DNA of 64,000 nucleotides. Origin: Comamonas sp. KCTC 72670. Its GTDB lineage: Bacteria; Myxococcota; Myxococcia; Myxococcales; Myxococcaceae. The DNA lies in contig BNCN01000002.1 in the NCBI GenBank assembly GCA_014656495.1, positions 558,001-622,000 of the forward strand. The letters are read 5' to 3'. The notes beneath the pieces are model-generated. The model had not been told where the DNA came from. It ran no database searches and was given only the letters and a program-made list of their open reading frames with translations. Both the position numbers and the translations under genes were made by a program. Below are positions 56,924-64,000 of this stretch, one piece after another; within the stretch, counting starts at the first letter, position 1; every line of letters starts with the position of its first letter.

Positions 56924-57826
56924 GTGTCCCACACTGCGCCCTCGCTGGAGCTGTCCAAGCCCCCCTTGCTCGCCAGGGAGTTGCTGCGTGCCGCCGTGGC
57001 GCGCAGACCCTCTCGTCCGGGGGAGGTGCCCCGGCTGGACGTCCGCGTGCAAGGCTTCACGCCTGACGCCAGGCAGCTCGCGCGTTACCGGGAGGTGTGT
57101 GGGTTCTCGGAGGATGGCGACCTGCCTTTGACGTTCCCGCAGGTGTTCGCGATGCCGCTGCACCTCACCCTGCTCAACCACCCCGCCTTTCCCTATCGCC
57201 TGTTGGGCATGGTGCATGTGCGCAATCACATCCACCAGCGCCAGCGCCTGGCCGCGGGGGCCCGCTACGCCATCCATGCGTGGGTCGAAGGCCAGCGCGA
57301 GGCACGGCAGGGCCGTGAGTTGGACTTGCACACGGCGGTGGAAGAGAACGGCACCCTCGTGTGGAGCGCGGTCACCACCATGCTCCGCCGGCTCCCGGGC
57401 ATGGGGGAGCGTCCGCGGGAGGCTTCGCGCGCTCCCGCCACGGACGAGGCCCAGCTCTTCGCGAACAGCCGCCCCGCCAACTGGTCCGTCCCGGAGAACG
57501 CGGGCCGCCGGTACGCCCGAGCCTCGGGGGACTACAACCCCATCCACCTGTACGGCTTCACGGCGAAGCCCTTTGGTTTTCCGCGAGCCATCGTCCATGG
57601 AATGTGGACGGTGGGCCGCTGCGTGGCGGAGATGGGCGAGGCCGCCGAAGCGCCCGCGCTCACGCTCACCTCGGAGTTCCGCCGGCCGTTGCTGCTGCCC
57701 TCGCGGGTCATCTTCCAGACCGCGCCGCAAGCTGGGGGCGGCGTGGCCTACCGGGTGGTCGCCGAGGACGGACAGCCGCACCTGCTGGGCCGCCTGTCTC
57801 CCCCCGAGGCGTCGCCCTCGCCGTGA
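56924..57826 (+). CDS. MaoC-like (R)-hydratase/dehydratase domain protein
   Basis: A 300-residue protein with a double hot-dog layout. The C-terminal half carries the hydratase-2 motif SGDYNPIHLYGFTAKP, with the catalytic Asp and His, and GMWTVGRCVAEM. The N-terminal half (HLTLLNHPAFPYRLLGMVH, then HQRQRLAAG) resembles a second, inactive hot-dog. Such proteins hydrate enoyl-CoA or -ACP in fatty-acid or polyketide metabolism. GTG at 56924 has GGAG 8 bases upstream. It is divergent from the kinase. Confidence 0.85.
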   Translation: MSHTAPSLELSKPPLLARELLRAAVARRPSRPGEVPRLDVRVQGFTPDARQLARYREVCGFSEDGDLPLTFPQVFAMPLHLTLLNHPAFPYRLLGMVHVRNHIHQRQRLAAGARYAIHAWVEGQREARQGRELDLHTAVEENGTLVWSAVTTMLRRLPGMGERPREASRAPATDEAQLFANSRPANWSVPENAGRRYARASGDYNPIHLYGFTAKPFGFPRAIVHGMWTVGRCVAEMGEAAEAPALTLTSEFRRPLLLPSRVIFQTAPQAGGGVAYRVVAEDGQPHLLGRLSPPEASPSP

Positions 57827-57861
57827 CGCCGCACGGGGCCGCGCGCGGCAGGCCGCGGGCC

Positions 57862-59076
57862 TCAGTGCGGCAAGAGCACGATGTCATCCAGGTACACCAC
57901 GGGCTGGTCCGTGCCGGAGTCGTCCTGGAAGTAGATGTCCCGCAGCGTGCCCGTGCTCGCGCCGATGCTGGCGAGGGGGATGCTCACCTGCTGCCACGTG
58001 CCCGGAGCAATGGCTCCGCCCAGCGCGGTGTCCAGGCGGATGCTGCCCAGCACCTGGGCGCCATCGTGGAGGACCAGCCGCACGGCTTGTCCCCCCACGG
58101 TGCCCCCATGCACCCAGAGACGGAGGGACTGGTGCTGCGACAAGTCCAAGCCTGGGTGGTGGAACATCAGGCCGTTCCAGGTGTCCGGCTCGAAGCGGAT
58201 GGCGGACGTGCCGGAGTGCACCACGTTCGTCTCGTCGAGCGAGTGGTCCGCCCAGCTCCAGTTGGCGAAGCCGTTCTGCAGCCCGTCGGTGTAGACGAAG
58301 AACCCGGCCGTCAGGTCGGGATGGGTGCGCCGCTCCGTCAGGGCCACGCCCTCGGACAACGTGACGGTGCGCACGCCGCGCGTCTGCACGTAGTCGAGGA
58401 TGGCCTCGAAGTCGGATGTGACGTACTGGGTGTCGCGCGTAGGGGTGTCGTTCGTGAACTCGTGGAACACGAGGATGAGCCAGCTCTTCTCGGAGAGGGC
58501 CTGGTCCACCCAGCCCTGGACCGTGCTGACGGGGACGCCGCGGGCCACGTCATTGGCGCGAAGCTCGTAGATGACGGTGTCCCGGAAGTTGCGCCCCGCG
58601 TTCACCGTGCGACTGCTGGCGTAGTGCTGGCGGATGACGTCGAGGACCGGGCCATTTTGGAGGCCGTAGGGCACCACGAGGTTCGGGACGGCGGGCAGTC
58701 CGAGCGCGGTCTCCAGCCAGGCGCGGGAGTCCTGGAGCTCGGAGAGGAGCTGGGCGGGGGTGAGCGAAGTCAGGTCCGGGTGGGTCAACGTGTGGCTGGC
58801 GATGTCGTTGCCCTCGGAGATGAGCGTCTGGGCCTGGGTCAGTGTCATGTATCCACCCCAGCCCTCGGCGATGGCGCGGGTGACGAGCCCGTAGGTCGCG
58901 GGGATGTCTCGGGTATTGAGCTCGGGGCGCGCCAGCGAGTACTGGGTGGTCCAGCCGTCATCCAGGGTGATGGTGACCATGCCCTCGGTGAAGGGCTTCG
59001 CGGCGGACGCGGGCCCCGCCAGCGTCAGGAGCAGCAGTGTGACCAGGCCTTTACAAACCCTCAGCGAATCGGACAT
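57862..59076 (-). CDS. Secreted polysaccharide deacetylase with C-terminal carbohydrate-binding-like domain
   Basis: A 404-residue exported protein. Signal peptide 1-25. The NodB domain (about 28-260) has the catalytic TLDDGW, metal-binding SHTLTHPDL, and the later VPYGLQN and VFHEF motifs. The C-terminal part (about 270-404) is a jelly-roll, ending YLDDIVLL, which typifies carbohydrate-binding modules of CBM type. It probably removes N-acetyl groups from extracellular or wall polysaccharide. The ATG at 59076 is followed by the signal peptide; the longer frame is not supported. Confidence 0.87.
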   Translation of the reverse strand: MSDSLRVCKGLVTLLLLTLAGPASAAKPFTEGMVTITLDDGWTTQYSLARPELNTRDIPATYGLVTRAIAEGWGGYMTLTQAQTLISEGNDIASHTLTHPDLTSLTPAQLLSELQDSRAWLETALGLPAVPNLVVPYGLQNGPVLDVIRQHYASSRTVNAGRNFRDTVIYELRANDVARGVPVSTVQGWVDQALSEKSWLILVFHEFTNDTPTRDTQYVTSDFEAILDYVQTRGVRTVTLSEGVALTERRTHPDLTAGFFVYTDGLQNGFANWSWADHSLDETNVVHSGTSAIRFEPDTWNGLMFHHPGLDLSQHQSLRLWVHGGTVGGQAVRLVLHDGAQVLGSIRLDTALGGAIAPGTWQQVSIPLASIGASTGTLRDIYFQDDSGTDQPVVYLDDIVLLPH

Positions 59077-59290
59077 GGCGTTCCCCCCACCGCATCGAGT
59101 CAGCCCAAAGCGGTATGGCAAATCCGATAACAGACGCGGCCAACGCCGGGCAACCGGCCGGGCCCGTGCGGGACGCCGCCTCACCGAGGGGGGAGGGCGG
59201 TGCCGACACCCGTGCGGGGCGGGGGATTCGAATAGGACGCCCCCGTGTTCGTCCGAGTCACCGTAGGCCCTTGAAGAAGGAACCCGCTGC

Positions 59291-59863
59291 ATGAAGAAAG
59301 TCGCCGTGCTCGCATGTCTGTTGGGTCTGTTGGGAGCGATTCCCGCACAGGCCGCCGAGCTGAAGGACGTGTTCGGCCGTGAAGTCCCCGTTGGGAAGGG
59401 CCGGCCCACGCTGGTGCTGTACGCCAACCGGGGCTCGCGGGAGGAGCTCCGTCAGCACGCCTACTCGTTCATCTACGACTTGCGCGAGGAGCGGCCCATC
59501 GTCCTGATTCACGTGGACCTGCGGGACGTCCCGGGGCTCTTCAAGGGCATGGCGCGGGGCGAAATCAAGAAGAGCCACCGCGAGTCCATCGAGCACATGA
59601 AGAACATCTTCCGCCAGCACGGCGAGTCGCCGCCGCAGGAGCTGGAGGCGTCTCTCTACATGGTCGCGGATTCCAAGGGGGAGCCGCACCAGTCCATGGG
59701 GCTGCGGAAGGGCTTCGACCAGGTGGTCGCCCAGGTGCTGAGCCCGTCGGGGCAGGAGGTGGCGCGTGGCCCCTTCCCGGAGAGCGCCCGCCGGCTCGGC
59801 GAGTCCATGGCCTCCGCCTCGGAGGGCCTCTCGACGCTCCGAGTCGTGGACATGGCCCGCTGA
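59291..59863 (+). CDS. Exported thioredoxin-fold-like protein
   Basis: A 190-residue protein with signal peptide 1-21 (MKKVAVLACLLGLLGAIPAQA). The pattern GKGRPTLVLYANRGSREELR, PIVLIHVDLRD and MVADSKGEPHQ resembles thioredoxin-like folds (YtfJ type), but there is no CxxC and no cysteine in the mature part, so it is not a disulfide oxidoreductase. AAGGA lies 8-9 bases before the ATG. Function unknown. Confidence 0.65.
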   Translation: MKKVAVLACLLGLLGAIPAQAAELKDVFGREVPVGKGRPTLVLYANRGSREELRQHAYSFIYDLREERPIVLIHVDLRDVPGLFKGMARGEIKKSHRESIEHMKNIFRQHGESPPQELEASLYMVADSKGEPHQSMGLRKGFDQVVAQVLSPSGQEVARGPFPESARRLGESMASASEGLSTLRVVDMAR

Positions 59864-59873
59864 GACCGCGCCC

Positions 59874-62696
59874 TCAGGTACTGGTCGGGGTGGCCTCCGC
59901 GGGGGGCCGTGAAATCCATGCGGCGATGAAGACGTCCAGCTCGCCGCGCAGCACGTCCTTGACGCGCGGGGTGCCCGCGCCGGTGCGAGGGTCCTCCACG
60001 CGAGGGCTCCGGCCCAGGTAGTACCGCCGCGCCTCGTCCGTGTTGCTGCCCTGGCCCGAGACGACGCGGGCGGCGATGTCCTTCAGCTCCTCCACCTCGG
60101 CCGCGCCGGCCAGGGTGAGCACGCGGCCGGAGGACTCGTCCTTCACCGTCACCTCGGTGCGCACGCGTTGCAGGTAGGCGCCCTCGTGGCTCTTCATCGG
60201 GCGGCCCTGCACCTCCAGCAGCTCCAGCTCCTCCTGCGTCATGGTGCCGCCGCGGTGGACGCGCACGTAGGCGCGCTGGCGCTTCTCGTCCTCCAGCCGC
60301 CGGTGCATGCCCGCCTCTCCCGCGAGGAAGCCGTAGGCGCCGGGGCCCGCGATGCGCACGACGACGCGCGCGGGCTCCTCGGCCTCGGCCACGGCGATGG
60401 CCTCGTAGCCTCGCCGCTGGGCCCAGCCCAGGTACATGGTGGCCAGCTCCTGCACCCAGGTGGCCTGGGACTCCGCCGAGTCACTGGCGCAGATGTCCAC
60501 CAGCGCCTCGGTGTCCTGGGTGGTTGCGCCCGAGGCGTGGAGGGCCTCCGCCATCTGCACCTCGCGCGCGACGTCCTCCACCTGCCGCGCGGCGGACGCG
60601 AGCTGTACCTCGTTCTTCGCCTCGCGCACCAGCCGGCGCGCGAAGAGGCAGGCGGCCTCCAGGCGCTCCTGCTCGTTGAGGTGGGCCTCCACGGCGCGGA
60701 AGGCGCGGATGACTTCCGCCGCGTGCGTGGGGTCGTCCCAGAGGTTGGGCGCCTGGGTCTCCGCCAGCAGCGCCGCGCGCCGGGTCTCCAACTCGGAACG
60801 CCCCGCGGACTCCGCCAGGGCGCGGGCCTTGCCCACCAGCCGGTCCATCTCGAACAGGAGCGACTTCCTGTCGAGCCGCCGCTTCACCGGGGCCGCGCGA
60901 GCGGACGGCAGCAGCAACTGCGCGGTGGGGGAGGGCGGCGGCGCTGCGGGCTCCGCCACGGCGGTGACGCGGCCTCCCATCCGAGCCTCGACCCGGACGG
61001 GCGTGCCGGGGGGCAGCGGCCGGCGGGCAATCTCCACCGCCAGCGCGGCGGTGAGCGTCTTCTCGATTTCACGCTGCAGGTAGCGCGCGCCGAACTGCGG
61101 CGAGTAGCCCCGCTCCACCAGCAGGTCCACCACCGCGGGCGTCACCTCCACGTCCAGGGCGCGCGCGCGGATGCCCTCGCGTTGCAGCACGCGGCCGACC
61201 TCGCGCTGGGCAATCTTGCGGATGTCCACCTTGGACAGGGGGCGGAAGTGGCAGATGGCGTCGAAGCGGTTGAGGAACTCCGGGCGGAAGGCCTCGCTGA
61301 TGCGGCGGTCCACCTCGGGGACCATCTCCTCCGCGCGGCGCGTGCCCGTGAAGCCCATGCCGGACTCGCGGTACACCTCCGCGCCCACGTTGGACGTGGC
61401 GACGATGAGCGTGTTGTTGCACGACACCGTCTCGCCGGCGCCGTTGACGAAGGTGCCCTCGTCGAAGAGCTGGAGGAAGCGGTCGTGGACGCTGCGCGCC
61501 GCCTTCTCGAACTCGTCGAGCAGCAGCACGGTGAACACCTTGCCGTCGAGCAGCGCGCTCAGCTCTCCGCGCCGCGTCTCCAGGGCTGGGGCCCAGGACG
61601 CGCCGAACGGGACGCTCTCATCTCCGTCGTTCGGGTAGTCCGCCATGTTGAGGCGCACCAGCCTGTCCGCCGAGCCGAAGAGGTACTCCGCCAGCAGCTT
61701 GGCCAGCTGCGTCTTGCCCACGCCCGTGGGCCCCGCGAAGAGGAAGACGCCCAGCGGACGGCGCGGGTCGTTGAGGCCCGCCTTGAGCAGCGCCACCGAG
61801 CGCAGCACCGCGCCCACCGCGTCCGTCTGACCGAGGAGCCTCTCGCCGAAGAAGCGCTCCGTCTCATCCAGGTCCAGGGGCATCGCGTCGTCCACGACGA
61901 AGCGAGGCAGCCTCGTGGCCGCGCAGAAGCGGCTGAGCACGTCCTCCGGACCCACGTGGTCCTTGGCCGCGCTCGCCGCCTCAGCCGCCGTCTCCTTGAG
62001 CAGTTCGATGGCCTTGCGCGGCATGCGCTGCGCGAGCAGGAACTTGGACGACAGCCGCAGCGCCAGGTCACACGCCGTCGGGTCGATGGGCAGGCGCAGC
62101 TCGCGCTCCAGCTCCTCCGCGACGCGGCCCAACACCCAGCGCGCCTTCTCCGTCGTGGGCTCGTGCAGCGGGAGCAGGTGGAGCCGCTCGGCGAGCGCCT
62201 CATCGGAGCGGAGCAGCTCCTGGACGCGCTTGGGCTCGGTCTCGAAGATGAAGCGCAGACCGCCGGTGCGCAGGCCTCGCACGGCGACGGGGGCCAAGGG
62301 GCCGCCGAGGGCCGCGGGCAAATCCCGGATATAGACGATGGGGCGGGGGTGCCGGGCCAGATAGGCCAGCAGCTCCTCGAAGCTCTCGGCGGCCTGACGC
62401 TGGGTGCTGCGCGCCAGGATGTTGGCGACGGAGACCTCCACCAGCCGGGCGTTGGCCAGCTCGGCGTCCACGCGGCCCTCGGCGATGCGCCGCGCCACCT
62501 CTTGCACCAGGGCGCTCTTGCCCACGCCGGGCTCACCCGCCAGCAGGGGGTGCTTGCCTCCACGCGTCAGCAGCCCGAGCACTTCCGTCACCGCGGCGTC
62601 CACGCCGTGCGCGGCTGGCAGCTTGTTCTCCCGTGCCAGCGCGGTGAGGTCGCGGTCGATGAGCCGCTCCTGGTCCTCGCTCTTCCTCGTCGCCAT
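59874..62696 (-). CDS. ClpA/ClpB-like AAA+ ATPase fused to a release-factor-2-like domain lacking GGQ
   Basis: A 940-residue protein. AAA1 (about 30-270) has Walker A GEPGVGKS (54-61) but Walker B reads IVYIRDLP instead of hhhDE. AAA2 (about 285-560) has GPTGVGKT (322-329), LLLDEFEK (391-398), sensor TSNVGAE, Arg finger FRPEFLNR and GAR sensor 2; MGF at 447-449 sits where ClpA has its ClpP-binding loop. From about 613 to 925 the sequence aligns with E. coli RF2 from its helical domain to its end (PNLWDDP ~ PDVWNEP, MYLGWAQRRGY ~ MYLRWAESRGF, GPGAYGFLAGEAGMHR ~ GDYAYGWLRTETGVHR, VEDPRTG ~ IKDLRTG, RGELDVFIAA ~ DGDLDQFIEA). GGQ is replaced by Glu-Gly-Ala (838-840) and SPF is absent. Probably an unfoldase recruited to ribosomes; role unknown. 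Confidence 0.88.
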   Translation of the reverse strand: MATRKSEDQERLIDRDLTALARENKLPAAHGVDAAVTEVLGLLTRGGKHPLLAGEPGVGKSALVQEVARRIAEGRVDAELANARLVEVSVANILARSTQRQAAESFEELLAYLARHPRPIVYIRDLPAALGGPLAPVAVRGLRTGGLRFIFETEPKRVQELLRSDEALAERLHLLPLHEPTTEKARWVLGRVAEELERELRLPIDPTACDLALRLSSKFLLAQRMPRKAIELLKETAAEAASAAKDHVGPEDVLSRFCAATRLPRFVVDDAMPLDLDETERFFGERLLGQTDAVGAVLRSVALLKAGLNDPRRPLGVFLFAGPTGVGKTQLAKLLAEYLFGSADRLVRLNMADYPNDGDESVPFGASWAPALETRRGELSALLDGKVFTVLLLDEFEKAARSVHDRFLQLFDEGTFVNGAGETVSCNNTLIVATSNVGAEVYRESGMGFTGTRRAEEMVPEVDRRISEAFRPEFLNRFDAICHFRPLSKVDIRKIAQREVGRVLQREGIRARALDVEVTPAVVDLLVERGYSPQFGARYLQREIEKTLTAALAVEIARRPLPPGTPVRVEARMGGRVTAVAEPAAPPPSPTAQLLLPSARAAPVKRRLDRKSLLFEMDRLVGKARALAESAGRSELETRRAALLAETQAPNLWDDPTHAAEVIRAFRAVEAHLNEQERLEAACLFARRLVREAKNEVQLASAARQVEDVAREVQMAEALHASGATTQDTEALVDICASDSAESQATWVQELATMYLGWAQRRGYEAIAVAEAEEPARVVVRIAGPGAYGFLAGEAGMHRRLEDEKRQRAYVRVHRGGTMTQEELELLEVQGRPMKSHEGAYLQRVRTEVTVKDESSGRVLTLAGAAEVEELKDIAARVVSGQGSNTDEARRYYLGRSPRVEDPRTGAGTPRVKDVLRGELDVFIAAWISRPPAEATPTST

Positions 62697-62812
62697 GTCG
62701 TGTCAGCCGCCCCCTCGCCGGGAGCGCACTCTAACCCCGCTCGACGGCCGAGGTGAGCGCGCAATCCCGGTCAAATGCATGCCACGCAGGGGAGCGGCCG
62801 TGACGGCACCAC

Positions 62813-63412
62813 TCACGGAGCGGGTGGTGGGGCCATCCCGGGCTGGGCCGGGGGAACGGCCCGGAGGTATTCGTAGATGGCCTTCAGGTCCTGGTCGCGC
62901 ATCTTCGCGTAGATGGGCCAGGGCATCACCGGGACGATGGCACCGTGTTCACGGCCCGTCCGCATCAGGGTGAGGAACTCCTCGTAGGTCATTCCGCCTG
63001 GGAGGCCCTGGGCATCCGGCGTGATGTTGGAGGAGACGATGCCGGGGCCGAAGGGCCTGCCCCCCGCGAGGAAGTTCGTGGTGTTGATTTGTTCGGGCTG
63101 TCCCTGGAAAGGGTCGCCGCCGGGGAGGTAGCCCGGCTGGGTGTGACAGTCGCTGCAGCCGGACTGGGCGTTGACGATGTAGCTCCCCAGTCCCACGAGG
63201 TTCGCGTCCAGGCCCTCCATCTTGAGGGCCACGGGGGAGATGCGCATCCCGATGTCGATGCGCTCCTGGTCCTCGGCTCCCACGGGGACTTGCGACTGTT
63301 CGCCCTCGGGGGGCTCATCCAGGACCGCGTCATCCGAGCCGCAGCCGGTGCTCGCCGCGATACCCAAGCACACCCAACCCACCACCCATCGCTCCCACCG
63401 CGCATGCTTCAT
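62813..63412 (-). CDS. C-type cytochrome lipoprotein
   Basis: A 199-residue exported protein. Signal peptide with lipobox STGC (Cys24). The haem-binding CxxCH is CSDCH in NAQSGCSDCHTQPGYL, with the axial Met probably in VPVMPWPIYAKM. The last block LKAIYEYLRAVPPAQ is the usual C-terminal helix of mono-haem cytochromes c. It is a periplasmic or outer-membrane electron carrier. ATG at 63412 is used; an earlier in-frame region reads into the tRNA-like locus. Confidence 0.85.
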   Translation of the reverse strand: MKHARWERWVVGWVCLGIAASTGCGSDDAVLDEPPEGEQSQVPVGAEDQERIDIGMRISPVALKMEGLDANLVGLGSYIVNAQSGCSDCHTQPGYLPGGDPFQGQPEQINTTNFLAGGRPFGPGIVSSNITPDAQGLPGGMTYEEFLTLMRTGREHGAIVPVMPWPIYAKMRDQDLKAIYEYLRAVPPAQPGMAPPPAP

Positions 63413-63557
63413 GTGGATGTCTCCCTGCCTGGCCGGGATGGCCCGGACGCGGGAGCGTAGGAATCTGGGGTGGTGCCGCCATGCTGCGTGGGGGTGTCGC
63501 TGACCGTCGCGTCGCGCACAATCCCGCGACGCGGGGGGCCCGGTGGGGCAGGCAGAG

Positions 63558-63645
63558 CGGAAGCCGGAGGACTCGAACCTCGGGCCGGAGACCCGGCTCG
63601 CACCCGTTAGCAGCGGGGCCTGGCGCCATCGCCAGTTCAGCTTCC
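63558..63645 (-). tRNA. Serine-anticodon (GCU) tRNA-like gene with 8/4 acceptor/T arrangement
   Basis: An 88-nt sequence that folds as a class II tRNA. On the minus strand: acceptor 8 bp GGAAGCTG/CGGCTTCC with one T.G pair, discriminator G; D-stem 6 bp CTGGCG/CGCCAG with a 4-nt loop ATGG; anticodon loop CTGCTAA with GCT at 63609-63611; anticodon stem 4 bp plus 2 more past a bulged T; long variable arm GCCGG-GTCT-CCGGC; T-stem 4 bp GAGG/CCTC; T-loop TTCGAGT, a perfect match to TTCRANY. The CCA end is not encoded. The 8/4 layout and 6-bp D-stem are unlike ordinary 7/5 tRNA-Ser and like tRNA-Sec or the allo-tRNA class. The anticodon is not UCA, so it is not tRNA-Sec. Confidence 0.65.
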
Positions 63646-63652
63646 GAAAAAT

Positions 63653-63676
63653 GCCAGCAGCGTTCCGCCTGCTGGC
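63653..63676 (-). terminator. Intrinsic-terminator-like hairpin just upstream of the tRNA-like gene
   Basis: A perfect 8-bp stem GCCAGCAG/CTGCTGGC with an 8-nt loop, followed on the minus strand by ATTTTTC (complement of 63646-63652). The T-run ends where the tRNA-like sequence begins, so it would terminate transcripts arriving from the HNH gene. Confidence 0.6.
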
Positions 63677-63697
63677 GCGCGGGGCGGCCGATGGGGT

Positions 63698-63804
63698 GGG
63701 AGCCGCCTCTGGCGGACTCCCGGACCTCCGAATGTGTCCGCCACCGGGGCGGGACACTCAGGAGGCGGAAGCCACCTCGGGTGGCTCCCATTTCCCCTGC
63801 GGCC
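63698..63804. other. Three stem-loops between the tRNA-like locus and the HNH gene
   Basis: On the plus strand, GGGAG-CCGCC ... GGCGG-CTCCC (about 63698-63721, one bulged A), TGTCC-GCC ... GGCGGGACA (about 63735-63756, one bulge), and a 10-bp stem with one G.T pair (63767-63776 / 63780-63789), the last 15 bp after the HNH stop. They probably end the HNH transcript; no open frame lies here. The rest of the gap to 63412 contains only GC-rich hairpin sequence around 63500-63540. Confidence 0.45.
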
Positions 63805-64000
63805 TTACTCCTCCAACTCCACATGCCAGTAGGCGACGTCCCTGAGGAACTTCGCCCACGACATGGGCATGCCCTTCTCGAACATGAACGTCAGGTGCAT
63901 CGACTCGGGGAGCTTGCGCGGCTTCCCGGGCGTGGTGCGCAGGGCCATGCGCGCCTGCTCCGGCGTGCGGTTGCCCTTCTTCTGATTGCAGGGCACGCAC
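63805..64000 (-). CDS. HNH endonuclease, C-terminal part
   Basis: Partial gene entering from the right edge. The first in-frame residues are CVPCNQKKGNRTPEQARM, the second half of an HNH motif with its CxxC zinc pair, typical of McrA-like HNH nucleases (N-x-K-G-N/R-R-T-P). The remaining 45 residues are a basic then acidic tail ending WHVELEE. The start, and the first His of the motif, lie outside the window. Confidence 0.85.
   Translation of the reverse strand, partial: CVPCNQKKGNRTPEQARMALRTTPGKPRKLPESMHLTFMFEKGMPMSWAKFLRDVAYWHVELEE

Noticed and set aside
60168..62756. 862-codon open frame opposite the AAA+/RF2 gene
   Set aside because: Antisense shadow of a gene with clear motifs throughout.
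63558..63645. tRNA for selenocysteine (selC)
   Set aside because: The architecture is similar (8-bp acceptor, 6-bp D-stem), but the anticodon loop reads CTGCTAA, giving GCU rather than UCA.

Overview
The window looks like chromosomal DNA of a Myxococcus, most likely M. xanthus or a very close relative. By eye it is about 70% G+C, genes are packed tightly on both strands, and it carries families typical of the group: two multidomain Ser/Thr kinases, a DUF2378/TIGR02265 paralogue, and an Oar-type TonB-dependent receptor beside its own tonB/exbB/exbD genes. The order recA - ndh - comM - membrane protein - DUF2378 - exbD - exbD - exbB - tonB - oar matches my memory of the M. xanthus recA1-to-oar stretch; this is recollection, not a search. 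No integrase, transposase, phage gene or CRISPR array was found.

Layout. 1-6 kb: partial endonuclease III, threonine aldolase, M23 lipoprotein, an HU-family protein, a beta-helix lipoprotein and an alpha/beta hydrolase. 6-15 kb: pssA, cinA, a polytopic membrane protein, a DUF1285-like protein, recA, a type II NADH dehydrogenase and comM. 15-23 kb: a membrane protein overlapping a DUF2378 gene, then the envelope energy-transduction block (exbD, exbD, exbB, tonB) divergent from oar and an oar-linked lipoprotein. 23-33 kb: a radical SAM protein, several small uncharacterised genes, plsY, a THUMP methyltransferase and ftsK. 33-37 kb: gatCAB. 36.7-41 kb: a nitrilase-fold/2OG-oxygenase pair, a kinase-PilZ-like-TPR fusion and a Cys-rich lipoprotein. 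41.5-48 kb: rplU-rpmA-obg-trmH-lolA plus two unknown genes. 48-53 kb, minus strand: RNase J, yajQ, an unknown gene and rimO. 53-64 kb: a 1226-residue kinase, a MaoC-like protein, a polysaccharide deacetylase, a AAA+/release-factor chimera, a c-type cytochrome lipoprotein, a serine-anticodon tRNA-like gene and the end of an HNH nuclease gene.

Much of the window concerns translation and RNA (gatCAB, L21, L27, Obg, TrmH, RimO, RNase J, the THUMP methyltransferase). The most unusual items also concern translation. The first is a 940-residue ClpA/ClpB-like protein whose C-terminal third is homologous to peptide chain release factor 2 but has lost the GGQ and SPF motifs. The second is an 88-nt tRNA-like sequence with an 8/4 acceptor/T-arm arrangement, a 6-bp D-stem and a GCU anticodon, resembling the allo-tRNA class. 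The third is an Obg GTPase with a histone-H1-like tail of about 220 residues.

All features were assigned by reading motifs and judging start codons; no database search or folding program was run. Small-site calls (promoters, hairpins) are pattern matches only.
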